Of a DNA stretch of 64,000 nucleotides, positions 36,918 to 46,203 are shown one piece after another (within the stretch, counting starts at the first letter, position 1; every line of letters begins with the position of its first letter). The notes beneath the pieces are model-generated. The model made no database searches. It worked only from the letters and a program-made list of their open reading frames with translations, and had not been told where the DNA came from. Source of the DNA: Atopobiaceae bacterium (GTDB lineage: Bacteria; Actinomycetota; Coriobacteriia; Coriobacteriales; Atopobiaceae). The stretch is taken from positions 45,044 through 109,043 of the forward strand of contig JAKVON010000008.1 in NCBI GenBank assembly GCA_022482785.1, read 5' to 3'. A program made the position numbers and the translations under genes.

Positions 36918-37045
36918 CTCGTCAAGAGGCGCCCGCGAGGGCGCAAAGAGCTGAGGGACCGAGCCCTGCGAAGCTCCGGCAACCAACCGCAAAAGAACGG
37001 CATGGTGCCACATCTCGGCAGACCGCACGCGGTCTGAAAGACGGG
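36918..37045 (+). promoter_or_regulatory. SAM-I (S-box) riboswitch upstream of metK
   Basis: The RNA has the S-box core in order. P1 is CUCGUC (36918-36923) with GACGGG (37040-37045). CAAGAGG follows P1, then the GAGGGACC and CUCCGGCAACC segments forming P2 and the kink-turn. GGUGCCA precedes P4, and CUGAAAGA closes the core. It lies just after a TATAGT -10 hexamer (36909-36914) and before a classical terminator. In known examples, bound S-adenosylmethionine stabilises P1, favours the terminator and shuts off SAM synthesis. Confidence 0.93.
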
Positions 37046-37065
37046 GGAATGAACATCGATTGGTC

Positions 37066-37095
37066 AGTCCCCTTGAGATACGAGGGGACTTTTTT
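37066..37095 (+). terminator. Riboswitch-controlled intrinsic terminator
   Basis: The stem AGTCCCCT (37066-37073) / AGGGGACT (37083-37090) is followed directly by a T-run. It is the expression platform of the SAM riboswitch. The GGGG at 37043-37046, freed when P1 opens, can pair with CCCC at 37069-37072 to give an antiterminator. Confidence 0.88.
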
Positions 37096-37144
37096 CGTCT
37101 CCGCACGAAATGCGCGGGAAGGGCCCGCGCGAGAAGGGAAAGCA

Positions 37145-38398
37145 ATGGCTAACGAGTCCTACTACTTCACCTCCGAGTCGGTCACCGAGGGTCATCCCGA
37201 CAAGATATGCGACCAGATCTCCGACGCGGTGCTCGACGCGATCATCACCAAGGAGACCGAGCTCGAGAAGCGCGGCTACATCGCGCCCAACGGGCATCCC
37301 GCATCCGTCGAGAACATCCGCTGCGCCTGCGAGACGTTCGTCACCACGGGAACCGTCATCGTGGCCGGCGAGATCCGCACCCAGGCCTACGTGGACGTCA
37401 ACCAGATCGCCCGCGAGACCCTGCGCCGCATCGGCTATGACCGCGCGAAGTACGGCTTCGACTGCGACACCTGCGGCGTCATCAACATGATCCACGAGCA
37501 GTCCCCCGACATCGCCATGGGCGTCGACGAGAGCTTCGACGCGCAGGCGGGCAAGACCACCGACAAGCTCGACCTCGTGGGCGCGGGCGACCAGGGCATG
37601 ATGTTCGGGTATGCCTCCGACGAGACCGACGTCCTCATGCCCATGCCCATCTACCTGGCTCAGCGCCTCGCGATGAAGCTCTCCGCCGTCCGCAAGTCGG
37701 GCGAGGTTGGCTACCTGCGTCCCGACGGCAAGACCCAGGTCACGGTACGCTACGAGGACGGCAAGCCCGTCGAGGTCACGGCCATCGTCATCTCCACCCA
37801 GCACGACCCCGCGGTTCGCACCATGGCCACCATCAAGAAGGACATGGTCAACCACGTGATCACCCCGATCCTCGACGAGGTCGGCATCAAGTGGCGCGAC
37901 GCTGACATCTACGTCAACCCCACCGGCCGCTTCGTCGTGGGCGGCCCCATGGGCGACACCGGCCTCACCGGCCGCAAGATCATCGTCGACACCTACGGCG
38001 GCATGGGCCGCCACGGCGGCGGCGCCTTCTCGGGCAAGGACTGCACCAAGGTCGACCGCTCGGCCGCCTACGCCGCCCGCTGGGTCGCCAAGAACGTCGT
38101 GGCCGCGGGCCTCGCGCACCGCTGCGAGGTCGAGCTCGCCTATGCCATCGGCGTCTCGCACCCGCTCTCCGTCATGGTCGACACGCACGGCACCGGCTCG
38201 GTGCCCGACACCGAGATAGAGGCCGCCGTCGAGAAGGTCTTCGACCTGCGTCCCGGCGCGATCATCCGCGACCTCGACCTCCGTCGCCCGATCTACGAGA
38301 AGACGGCCGCCTACGGCCACTTCGGCCGCAACGACCCGGACTTCACCTGGGAGGCCACGAACCGCACGGACGAGCTCAAGGCCGCCGTCGCGAAGTAA
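37145..38398 (+). CDS. metK: S-adenosylmethionine synthetase
   Basis: A 417-residue enzyme making SAM from methionine and ATP. ATG 37145 follows GAGAAGGGAAAGC. Conserved motifs include [20 protein letters not shown] at the N-terminus, the ATP-binding [12 protein letters not shown], and the P-loop-like [16 protein letters not shown]. An acidic/cysteine pair is present in the central domain, as in other actinobacterial forms. It is under S-box control and is followed after nine bases by priA, so SAM level may also influence the downstream def-fmt-rsmB genes. Confidence 0.97.
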   Translation: MANESYYFTSESVTEGHPDKICDQISDAVLDAIITKETELEKRGYIAPNGHPASVENIRCACETFVTTGTVIVAGEIRTQAYVDVNQIARETLRRIGYDRAKYGFDCDTCGVINMIHEQSPDIAMGVDESFDAQAGKTTDKLDLVGAGDQGMMFGYASDETDVLMPMPIYLAQRLAMKLSAVRKSGEVGYLRPDGKTQVTVRYEDGKPVEVTAIVISTQHDPAVRTMATIKKDMVNHVITPILDEVGIKWRDADIYVNPTGRFVVGGPMGDTGLTGRKIIVDTYGGMGRHGGGAFSGKDCTKVDRSAAYAARWVAKNVVAAGLAHRCEVELAYAIGVSHPLSVMVDTHGTGSVPDTEIEAAVEKVFDLRPGAIIRDLDLRRPIYEKTAAYGHFGRNDPDFTWEATNRTDELKAAVAK

Positions 38399-38407
38399 CG
38401 CGGCGAC

Positions 38408-40727
38408 ATGACGTACGCGCGCGTCGTCCCGGACATTCCCACGCGGGCCCTCACGGGGGCCTATGACTATGCGATTCCCGAGGGCCTCAGCGATGAGGCC
38501 CTCGTGGGCTCGACCGTCCTCGTGACGTTCGCGCATCGTACCGCCGTGGGCTACGTCGTGGGCCTGTGCGACGAGCCGTCGTCCGGGCTCGACCCCGCGC
38601 GCATCGCGCCCGTCGAGCGCGTGCTGGCCGCTCCCGCCTTCGACGAGGTCTCGGCCCGTCTCGCCGAGTGGATGAGCCGCGAGTACGCCTCCACGCTGCC
38701 CGAGGCGCTGCGCCTGTTCCTCCCGCCCGGCCAGACCGTGAAGGTGAGGCGCGCGGGCGAGGGCCAGCCCTGGGAGCTCGTCTGCGAGAAGGCGGGCCCC
38801 GTCGACGACCGGTGGGTCTCTCTCCTTCCCGAGGGGCGCGCGTTCGTGCCCGCCAAGGGCGCCAGCCGCCAGCGCGGCGTGATCGAGGCGTTGGCCGGCG
38901 GTCCCGTGCGCATGGCGGAGCTCTCCGCGATGGCCCCTGGTGCCGCCGGTGCCGTCTCCGCGCTCGAGAGGAGGGGCGTCGTGCGCGTGGAGCACCGCCG
39001 CCGCGTGCGTGGGAAGGACCAGACCAGCCTCTCCTCCGCCTCGGCCGAAAGGCCCGAGACGCTCACCGCCGGGCAGGTCGCGGCCCTGGGGGCCATCGAT
39101 GCCGCGTGCGCGGCGGGCGCGGGCGACGTCGTGGTCGTGGACGGCGTCACCGGTTCGGGCAAGACCGAGGTCTACCTCGCGGCCATCGAGCGCGTCCGCG
39201 CGGCGGGCAAGGGGGCGCTCGTCCTCGTCCCCGAGATATCCCTCACGGCCCAGACCGTGGGGCGCTTCCGCTCCCGCTTCGGCGACGACGTCGCGGTGCT
39301 CCACTCGCGCCTCTCCACCGGCGAGCGCTTCGACCAGTGGGACATGGTGCGCACGGGACGGGCCCACGTCGTGGTGGGCGCCCGCTCCGCCCTGTTCGCG
39401 CCCTTGCCGAACGTGGGGCTCGTCGTGATAGACGAGGAGCACGAGGCCTCCTACAAGCAGGACTCCCAGCCACGCTACCATGCCCGCGAGGTGGCCGCCG
39501 AGCTGGCCCGCCTTCGTGGGTGCGCCCTCGTGCTGGGAAGCGCCACCCCCTCGCTCGAGTCCCTCGAGCGCTGCCGGGAGGGCGGCTTCGCCGGCGCGGG
39601 CTGGACGCGCGTCGCCATGCCCGAGCGGCCGGGGCAGGCGGAGCTCCCCCGCGTCACCGTGGTCGACATGGCCCGGCAGTTCTCCTCGGGAAACAGGTCG
39701 ATCTTCTCGGCCCCGCTGCGCGCCGGGCTCGAGCGCGTGGCCGCGAACCGCGAGAAGGCCGTGCTGATGCTCAATAGGCGCGGCTTCGCGAACTTCCTCA
39801 TGTGCCGCGAGTGCGGCGCCGTCCCCACCTGCCCGCACTGCTCGACCGCGCTCACCTACCACGAGAGGACCCACTCGCTGGTGTGCCACACCTGCGGGCG
39901 GTCCTGGCCCGTGCGCGCCTATCCCGACCCGACGGCCAGGTGCCCCAACTGCGGGCAGCATCTACCTGGCGCAGTTCGGCATAGGCACGCAGCGCGTCGA
40001 GGACGAGCTGCGCATGCTGCTGCCCGAGGGCGTCGACGTCATCCGCATGGACGCCGACACCACGAAGGCCAAGGGCGCCCACCAGCGTCTCCTCGAGCAG
40101 TTCGACGCGAGCGGGTGCGCCGTGCTGGTGGGCACGCAGATGATCGCCAAGGGGCTCGACTTCCCCCAGGTCACGCTCGTGGGCGTCGTGAATGCCGACA
40201 CCACCCTGAAGCTGCCCGACTTCCGTGCCGCGGAGCGCACCTACGACCTGCTCGAGCAGGTGGCGGGCCGTGCCGGGCGCGGGGCCTCCGGCGGGGAGGT
40301 CATCGTGCAGACCTATTGGGCCAGCGCCGACGCCATCCAGGCCGTCGCGCGGCACGACCGCTCCGTGTTCGAGGCCCCCGAGCTCGAGGCGCGCGCCGAG
40401 GCAGGATACCCGCCCTATGCCCGCCTCACGAACGTGCTCGTGTGGGGCAAGGACGAGCAGGCCGTGCGCGGGAGGATCGCGGCGCTGGCCGTCGCGGTGC
40501 GGGCGGGCGTGGGGGAGAGGGAGGCCGCGGGCGAGAGCGGCTGGGAGGTGCTCGGTCCGGTGGAGTGCGTGAGGGCGCGCGCGAAGGACAACGTGCGCAT
40601 GCACCTGCTGGTGAAGTCGCCGGTGGGAAGCGAGCCCGGCGCGCTCGTGAGCGCGGCCGCGGCGGGCCTGCCGCCGGCACGCGGCGTGAGCCTCGCCATC
40701 GACGTGGATGCCTACGACCTGATGTAG
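38408..40727 (+). CDS. priA: Primosomal protein N' (PriA), apparent frameshift
   Basis: Replication-restart helicase of about 772 residues if one base is removed. The first part (38408-39955) has the PriA N-terminal domain, Walker A GVTGSGKTEVY, the DEEH box (VVIDEEHEASYKQ) and the zinc-binding cysteines CRECGAVPTCPHC ... CHTCG ... CPNCG. After CPNCG the normal continuation (SIYLAQFGIGTQRVEDEL) lies in the next frame. An extra C at 39956 shifts the frame; the second part (39957-40727) contains GTQMIAKGLDFPQVTLVG and QVAGRAGRG and ends at 40727. Both halves are well conserved, so a sequencing or assembly indel or a very recent mutation is likelier than an old pseudogene. No known programmed-shift signal is visible. 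Confidence 0.85.
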
Positions 40728-40853
40728 CCGCCCGTCGCGTCGGGCGCACGGATCGCGCCCGCGCCCCTCGCGCCCGCCTCGCAGGTAGTACCATTACGTT
40801 CGAGAAAGCCCGTGGGCCCAGGGCCCGCGCCAGCGACACCAGCAAGGAGCCCC

Positions 40854-41402
40854 ATGCCAGGCATCAGCGACATCGTTCTCTCCCCAGACCCCCGCCTGCG
40901 TCAGCCGTGCGCCGCGATCGACGAGGTCACCCCTGCCACGAGGCGGCTCGCGAAGCGCATGCTGCGCGACATGTACGCGGCCGACGGCTGCGGCCTCGCC
41001 GCGCCGCAGGTCGGCGAGCTCGTGCAGATGGTCGTCATCGACGTGGACTACGCCGACGGCAAGAAGAACCCCTACGTGCTGATCAACCCCCAGGTGGTGG
41101 AGGCCTCGGAGGAGACCATGACGACGGGGGAGGGCTGCCTCTCGTTTCCCGGGATCACGGTTCCCATCCAGCGGCCGCGCCGCGTCGTGGTCCAGGCGGA
41201 GAACCTCGACGGCGACCTCATGCAGTACGAGGCCGAGGGAAACCTCCTGGCCGTCTGCCTCCAGCACGAGATAGACCACCTCGCGGGCGTAACGATGCTC
41301 GACCACCTCTCTCCCGCGGACCGCGTCAAGGCCATCGCCACCTACAACGATGCCCTTGCCGCCGGGGCTCGCCCGGGCGACACCGCGAGCGACATGGAAT
41401 AG
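40854..41402 (+). CDS. def: Peptide deformylase
   Basis: A 182-residue metalloenzyme removing formyl groups from nascent proteins. ATG 40854 follows AAGGAG. All three family motifs are intact: GCGLAAPQVG, EGCLSFPG and QHEIDHLAG; the cysteine and two histidines hold the metal. It is followed nine bases later by fmt, the usual partner, which adds the formyl group to initiator tRNA. Confidence 0.96.
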   Translation: MPGISDIVLSPDPRLRQPCAAIDEVTPATRRLAKRMLRDMYAADGCGLAAPQVGELVQMVVIDVDYADGKKNPYVLINPQVVEASEETMTTGEGCLSFPGITVPIQRPRRVVVQAENLDGDLMQYEAEGNLLAVCLQHEIDHLAGVTMLDHLSPADRVKAIATYNDALAAGARPGDTASDME

Positions 41403-41411
41403 GGGGCCAGG

Positions 41412-42335
41412 ATGCGCGTCGTATTCATGGGAACGCCCTCCTTCGCGGTCTGCGTGCTCGAACAGCTCGTCGAGGCGTTCGACGTCCCCCTGGTCGTCAC
41501 CAGGCCCGATGCCGTCCGCGGCCGGGGCAAGACGCCGGAGCCCTCTCCCGTGAAGGAGCGCGCCCGCGCCATGGGCATCGAGGTGGTCGAGGCCTCTCGC
41601 ATGACCCCCGAGGTCAAGGACCGCATCCGCGCCGCACGGCCCGACATCGTCGCCGTCGCGGCCTTCGGCTGCATCCTTCCCGACGACGTGCTCGAGATCG
41701 CCCCCAGGGGCTGCGTCAACGTCCACGCCTCCCTCCTGCCGCGCTGGCGCGGCGCCGCCCCGGTCCAGCGCGCGATCCTCGCCGGCGACGAGCGTGCGGG
41801 CGTCTCGATCATGCGGGTCGTCCACGACCTCGATGCCGGGGCCTACAGCCGGCAGGGCTCGATCGACGTCGGCCGCCTCGACGCCACGACGCTCATGCGG
41901 CACCTCGGGGTCCTCGGCGGCCGCGAGCTGGTCGCCACCCTCTGGGACATCGAGGACGGCGCCGACGTCTGGACCGAGCAGGACCCGGCGCTGGTCACCT
42001 ACGCGAACAAGGTTACCAAGGCGGAGATGCGGCTCGACCCCGCCGTCACGGCACTGGAGAACGCCCGGAGGGTCCAGGCCTCGACCGACGCCGCCCCCGC
42101 GCGCTGCGCCGTCGCCGGCAAGGGCCTTCGGGTGCTCGCCGCCCGCGTCTCGCCCGACGGGGCCCCCGCGCCACGCCCGGGCACAGCCTCGGTCGGGAAG
42201 GCAGGCGTCGTGCTGGGATGCGCCGACGGTGGCCTCGAGCTGCTTCGTGTGAGGCCCGACGGCAAGCGCGCGATGGATGCCGCCGCATGGGCCGCCGGCA
42301 TCCGCGACCAGGGACCGGCCTGGAGCGCGTCCTGA
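41412..42335 (+). CDS. fmt: Methionyl-tRNA formyltransferase
   Basis: A 307-residue enzyme that formylates Met-tRNA(fMet) using 10-formyl-tetrahydrofolate. It shows the N-terminal VFMGTPSFAV, the folate/catalytic segment VNVHASLLPRWRGAAPVQRA and GVSIMRVVHDLDAG. Length is normal. The stop overlaps the rsmB start codon (TGATG), so translation is coupled. Confidence 0.96.
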   Translation: MRVVFMGTPSFAVCVLEQLVEAFDVPLVVTRPDAVRGRGKTPEPSPVKERARAMGIEVVEASRMTPEVKDRIRAARPDIVAVAAFGCILPDDVLEIAPRGCVNVHASLLPRWRGAAPVQRAILAGDERAGVSIMRVVHDLDAGAYSRQGSIDVGRLDATTLMRHLGVLGGRELVATLWDIEDGADVWTEQDPALVTYANKVTKAEMRLDPAVTALENARRVQASTDAAPARCAVAGKGLRVLAARVSPDGAPAPRPGTASVGKAGVVLGCADGGLELLRVRPDGKRAMDAAAWAAGIRDQGPAWSAS

Positions 42336-43751
42336 TGGGGGAGGCTTCCCCGGCCAGGCGCGTCGCACTCTCGACCCTGGGGAAGGCCCGCCGCAGGGGC
42401 GCATACGCGCGCGACCTGCTCCGTCACGACACCGGCATGGACGCGCTCGGCCCGCAGGCGAGGGCTCTCGTCACCCGGCTCGTGCTCGGCGTCACGGCGA
42501 CCTCGGGCCTGCTCGACGAGCTCCTCGACGAGTACATCACCCATCCGGGCCATGTCGAGCCTCCCGTGCGCGACTCCCTGCGCGTCTCGGCCTTCGAGGT
42601 CTGCTTCCTCGAGACCCCGACGGCCGTGTCGGTGAGCCAGGGCGTCGAGCTCGCCCGCCATGCCTCCCCGCGTGCCGCCGGGCTCGCCAACGCCGTGCTC
42701 CGAAAGCTCGCCGCCGAGACGCGTCCGCGCGTGGAGGCGGCGCGGGCGGCCACGCTTGCGGGAATGGCAACCGCAGGTCAGATTCGCCTCGCGTCGGGCC
42801 TGCCCGAATGGCTCGCCACGCGCCTGCTCGCGGACCTCGGCCCCGCAGCGGCCTCCGCCCTCGCCGTCTCCGAGCTGGAGCCCGCCCCCGTGTGGGTCAT
42901 GGTGAACCAGCCCGAGAACGGCATCGAGTGGGGGAGGCACCTGCTCGAGGAGAAGGGCCTGGGCCCCGTGGGCACAGGGATCCCCGGCACCTTCCTGCTG
43001 GAGCACCCTGCCGGCCTGGCCCGCTCGGGCCTGGTGCGCCCGGTGTCGGTCGTGCCCTCCGACCTCGCCGCGCAGCTCGTGTGCGCGATCGCCCTCTCGG
43101 GCGAGGGCGGCCGACTGCTCGAGGTGGGGCAGGGGCGCGCCACGAAGACGCTCGTGATGCTCAACCTCGCGAGGTCGGCGGGCAGGCCCCTTTCCGTCAC
43201 GGCCTCCGACATCGCGCCACGCAAGGTCGCGTCGGCGCGCGACCGCCTCTCGAGGGGTTGGAGGGGCGAGGTCATCGAGGTGGTCTGCGACGGCCGCAAC
43301 CTCGCCGAGCCTGACGCCCCCGGCGCCATCGCCGCAGGCTATGACGTGGTGCTCGTCGACGCCCCCTGCTCGGGGACGGGCACGATGCGCCGTCACCCCG
43401 AGATTCCCTGGTCCCTTGCCGAGGAGTCGGTCGACCCGGCGAACCCCCACGGGCTCCCGCGCCTCCAGCTCGAGATCCTCTCGGCCGCGGCATCTCGCGT
43501 CGCGGATGGCGGGACGCTCGTCTATTCGACCTGCTCGGTGCTCTCCGTCGAGAACGAGGGGGGTCGTGGACGCGTTCCTCGCGAGCGAGGCGGGCCGGTC
43601 GTTCGAGGTCGCGCCGGTCGGGAAGACGGCATGGCCGGGCGTGGATTCGCTGGTCGCGCCTTGGGTCACGGAGAGAGGGCTCTTCCGCGCCTTGCCGAGG
43701 GCACAGGGATGCGACGGGCACTTCTGCGCCCGTCTTGCGCGCGTGCGATAG
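42335..43751 (+). CDS. rsmB: 16S rRNA m5C methyltransferase RsmB-like, apparent frameshift
   Basis: Encodes about 471 residues if one base is removed. It starts at ATG 42335 with GGAG nine bases upstream. The N-terminal NusB-like domain (~1-150) and the SAM-binding methyltransferase domain are present, with DAPCSGTGTMRRHPEIPW and the nucleophile-containing YSTCSVLSVENE. After VENEG the reading frame breaks within a run of six G (43558-43563). With five G the frame continues as VVDAFLASEAG and ends normally at 43751 (GCDGHFCARLARVR). A homopolymer indel is the simplest reading: sequencing error, or phase-variable slippage. It closes the metK-priA-def-fmt-rsmB cluster. Confidence 0.83.
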
Positions 43752-43767
43752 GGGGGTGCGGCCGGGG

Positions 43768-44010
43768 CTACTTGGCGCAGGTCGCGCAGCTCGATCCGGA
43801 GCAGCCCGAGCACGAGTGCGCGTGCTTGCTCGAGGAGCGCTGGTCGGTGTTGTAGAAGCCCGAACCCTTGAACGTGATCCCGGAGGCGCTGAAGACCCTG
43901 CTCGCGGGCTTGCCACAGCTGGGGCAGGTCACGTGCGGATGGGCCGACATGGGGTGCTCGACCTCGAACGTGGTCCCGCATGAAGTGCAGCGATAGTCGT
44001 AACGTGCCAT
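43768..44010 (-). CDS. FmdB-type zinc-ribbon protein
   Basis: An 80-residue protein with N-terminal MARYDYRCTSCGTTFE and a second CPSCG pair, forming the zinc ribbon of the FmdB/PF09723 family. The middle GITFKGSGFYNTD is a conserved family tail. The C-terminus ends with an extra cysteine cluster (CSGCSGSSCATC), seen in some members. The start at 44010 is set by GGAGGG upstream. It is convergent with rsmB (16 bases apart). The cellular role is unknown; a regulatory or metal-handling role has been proposed for the family. Confidence 0.88.
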   Translation of the reverse strand: MARYDYRCTSCGTTFEVEHPMSAHPHVTCPSCGKPASRVFSASGITFKGSGFYNTDQRSSSKHAHSCSGCSGSSCATCAK

Positions 44011-44138
44011 GGCGTGAGCCCTCCAAGTGCCTGTGACAAGGAACGTGGCCTCACGGCCACCCCACCACTTTACCCAAACAGGCGGCCATCGGCTACCATG
44101 GGCCTCGGATAACAGCATGACGACACGTGGGGAGCGAG

Positions 44139-44807
44139 ATGTCAGGCACACTCCATATCCTCCTGGTGGCAGGCTCGCCCGAGCCTAGCTCGCCCGAGCT
44201 CGTGGCAGGCATCGCCGCGGAGTGCGACCTGGTGGTCGCCGTCGACCGCGGTGCGGAGGCGTGCCGTGCCGCAGGGGTCGTCCCCGACGCGTTCTGCGGC
44301 GACGCCGACTCGGCAAGTCCGGAGACCGTGGCCTGGGTGCGGGAGGTCGCGGGCGAGGAGGCCGTCTACCCGCGGGAGAAGGACGACACCGACCTCGGGC
44401 TCGCCTTCCGGCTCGCCGACCGCATCGCCGGCGAGGCGGGCGCGGAGGGATGGCAGGCCGTCGTGACCTGTGCCGCGGGCGGCCGTCCCGACCATGCCCT
44501 GGGCGTCATGGGCGTTCTCGCCCGCAACGCGAGGCGCGCTCCCATGCTGGTGGAGAACGGCTTCCAGTGCCTGGTGCTCTCGCCCTCGGGACGTGCGAGC
44601 TGGAGCCTCGGCGAGGCGGGCCGCGGCAAGACGTTCTCGCTGATCCCGCTTGCGGAGTCCGTGGTCTCGGAGCGCAACATGTACTGGGAGCTCGACCACG
44701 AGCGGCTGCCCGCGCTCGACGACCGGGGCATCTCGAACCGCGTCACGACCGGCTTTGCCGAGGTGGAGGTCCACGAGGGCCTCGCCGCGGGGTTCCTCTT
44801 CTGGTAG
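44139..44807 (+). CDS. thiN: Thiamine pyrophosphokinase
   Basis: A 222-residue enzyme converting thiamine plus ATP to thiamine pyrophosphate. ATG 44139 (GGGGAG upstream) is preferred over the GTG at 44127. Motifs: LLVAGSPEP, VVAVDRGAEAC, the Asp-rich FCGDADSASP, and the DDTDLGLAF metal/ATP site; the C-terminal half carries GRPDHALG and the NRVTTGFAEVEV strand of the substrate-binding barrel. No thiamine-synthesis genes are nearby, consistent with salvage of thiamine. Confidence 0.93.
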   Translation: MSGTLHILLVAGSPEPSSPELVAGIAAECDLVVAVDRGAEACRAAGVVPDAFCGDADSASPETVAWVREVAGEEAVYPREKDDTDLGLAFRLADRIAGEAGAEGWQAVVTCAAGGRPDHALGVMGVLARNARRAPMLVENGFQCLVLSPSGRASWSLGEAGRGKTFSLIPLAESVVSERNMYWELDHERLPALDDRGISNRVTTGFAEVEVHEGLAAGFLFW

Positions 44808-44832
44808 GCTCGCCAGCCGCGGTGCGTGTCCC

Positions 44833-45040
44833 TGCACGGATTTCGGCCTTTCCCGCACCGCCGGGAACAGCCTTGCGCAAATTGCTACTTTTCCCACACG
44901 CTTCCTGGGAAAACGTGTGGGTGCCCCAGATGCCCTCCACGCCGTCGCAGGTCGGAGGACCAATCAGTCATGCAACCGCGGGAAAAGCTGCGATCTGCGT
45001 ATCAGCATGGCAACCGAGGGACAAGTCGCGATTCGTGCGC
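44833..45040. repeat. Intergenic palindromic element, family A copy 2
   Basis: Two minus-oriented units (44833-44856 and 44875-44897, each ending near CTTTTCCCAC or CTTTCCCGC) and two plus-oriented units (44980-45000 and about 45018-45040, starting GGGAAAAG or GGGACAAG). Units on each side are spaced 38-41 bases apart. The central ~84 bases match, in reverse complement, the core of the copy at 46.3 kb (GCGGTTGCATGA ... CTCCGACCTGC ... CCCAGGAAGC). It lies directly downstream of the nuclease-like gene (stop at 45055). Confidence 0.8.
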
Positions 45041-45054
45041 CGCCGGTCGCCTCC

Positions 45055-46011
45055 CTACGGAAGGCCGATGCAGTCGCGCAGGCGTCGGCGTCGCTCGGCG
45101 AAGTCGTAGCGAGGCTCTCGAAGCGTCCGGCCGAGAAGCCGTGCGATTTCGCGAGCCTCCCAGTCGAGCTTCTCCTCGCTCGCCATCATTGCCCAGGTGA
45201 GCGTCACGACCTCCACGCCCATGGATTTCAGCACCTCGCGACGGTCGGCATCGGCCTCCATGCGCCTCCTCTCGCCGTGGAACTCCCTGCTGTCGTATTC
45301 GACGTCGAGGCGAGCCTCCGGCCAGTAGAGGTCGCAGCTGAAGAACGACCTTTCGGCCATCCGTCGGGAGGAGGCCGGGACGTCCAGGCGATGGTTGAGC
45401 AGTGCGCCGTCCAACCCGTATCCGCCGAGCGAGCGGCCGAGGCACAGCGAGAGTGCCACCCGAGTCTCCATCGGCGATGCCGCGCCGCCGACGACATGGG
45501 CCAGGCTCGCCCGCGAGTCCCTCGCTCCTCGCTCGCCCTTGAGCCCCGCGAGATACGAGTGGAGGCTCGCGACGGTCGTGAGCTGGGGGCGTTCGAAAAA
45601 CCCGCTCGCGAACCTGTTCGAGACGGCATAGGTCCCGCACAGCTCGTAGGCCAGCATCATCCGCTCGAATCCGTTGAGCCTCGTCGCGAGGCTCAGGTAC
45701 ACGCGCTCCGGCGCGGCGACGAAGAGTCCGCCGTCGATGCGGAGAAACGACCCAGGCGGCAACGGTGCGGAGTGCAGGTGGGAGACGACGCCTGCCACCC
45801 GGCTTCGCGAGCCCTTGCCGGGAACCAGGACATGGAGTCTCCCGCCGGCGATGCCGAGCGCCTCGAGGGCCGGCTCCGCTCCCTCCATGCTCGGGACGTG
45901 AGATGCGAACTCCTCGTTTCCGAGAAGCGGCGTGGCGCGACGAATCGCCTCGAGTCCCTCGGGGGACCGGAGCACTCGTAGGGCGGATATGTTGTCGACG
46001 AAGGCTTCCAT
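45055..46011 (-). CDS. DUF559/Vsr-like nuclease-fold protein
   Basis: A 318-residue protein without a recognised name. The N-terminal half (~30-150) contains GSFLRIDGGLFVAAPERVYL, resembling the winged/central part of AbiEi-type antitoxin proteins. The C-terminal half matches the DUF559/very-short-patch-repair endonuclease fold: conserved Glu in SPMETR (E182), then D227, the LDVEYDSREFH strand (E238, D240, H245), DRREVLKSMG and a final strand VVTLTW. The acidic residues could form a PD-(D/E)XK-type site. The start codon lacks a clear ribosome site. It is flanked on both sides by family A elements in opposite orientation. Roles in DNA nicking, defence or repeat mobility are all possible; none is shown. 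Confidence 0.65.
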   Translation of the reverse strand: MEAFVDNISALRVLRSPEGLEAIRRATPLLGNEEFASHVPSMEGAEPALEALGIAGGRLHVLVPGKGSRSRVAGVVSHLHSAPLPPGSFLRIDGGLFVAAPERVYLSLATRLNGFERMMLAYELCGTYAVSNRFASGFFERPQLTTVASLHSYLAGLKGERGARDSRASLAHVVGGAASPMETRVALSLCLGRSLGGYGLDGALLNHRLDVPASSRRMAERSFFSCDLYWPEARLDVEYDSREFHGERRRMEADADRREVLKSMGVEVVTLTWAMMASEEKLDWEAREIARLLGRTLREPRYDFAERRRRLRDCIGLP

Positions 46012-46203
46012 GCGGGAAGTATACGCAGCCTATGCAACACGAATCTAACTAATAAGTGCCTCTGTCCAACACTTCCCGAAGTGTCGGCCGCTCAAGCCCA
46101 ATGTCGCTTCGTGCATGCGGGAGCCGGTCTGCACGAACAATTCACACTCGAGGCGAGCGCGGGAGCCGAGCGGCAGGGAGCTGCGGGCCAGCGGGGGCTG
46201 CCT

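Noticed and set aside
38408..43855. A single 1815-residue open frame running through priA, def, fmt and rsmB
   Set aside because: It is an accident of high GC. Only the first ~516 codons (priA) and the region 42335-43563 (rsmB) are real in this frame. def and fmt lie in another frame with full motifs and ribosome sites.
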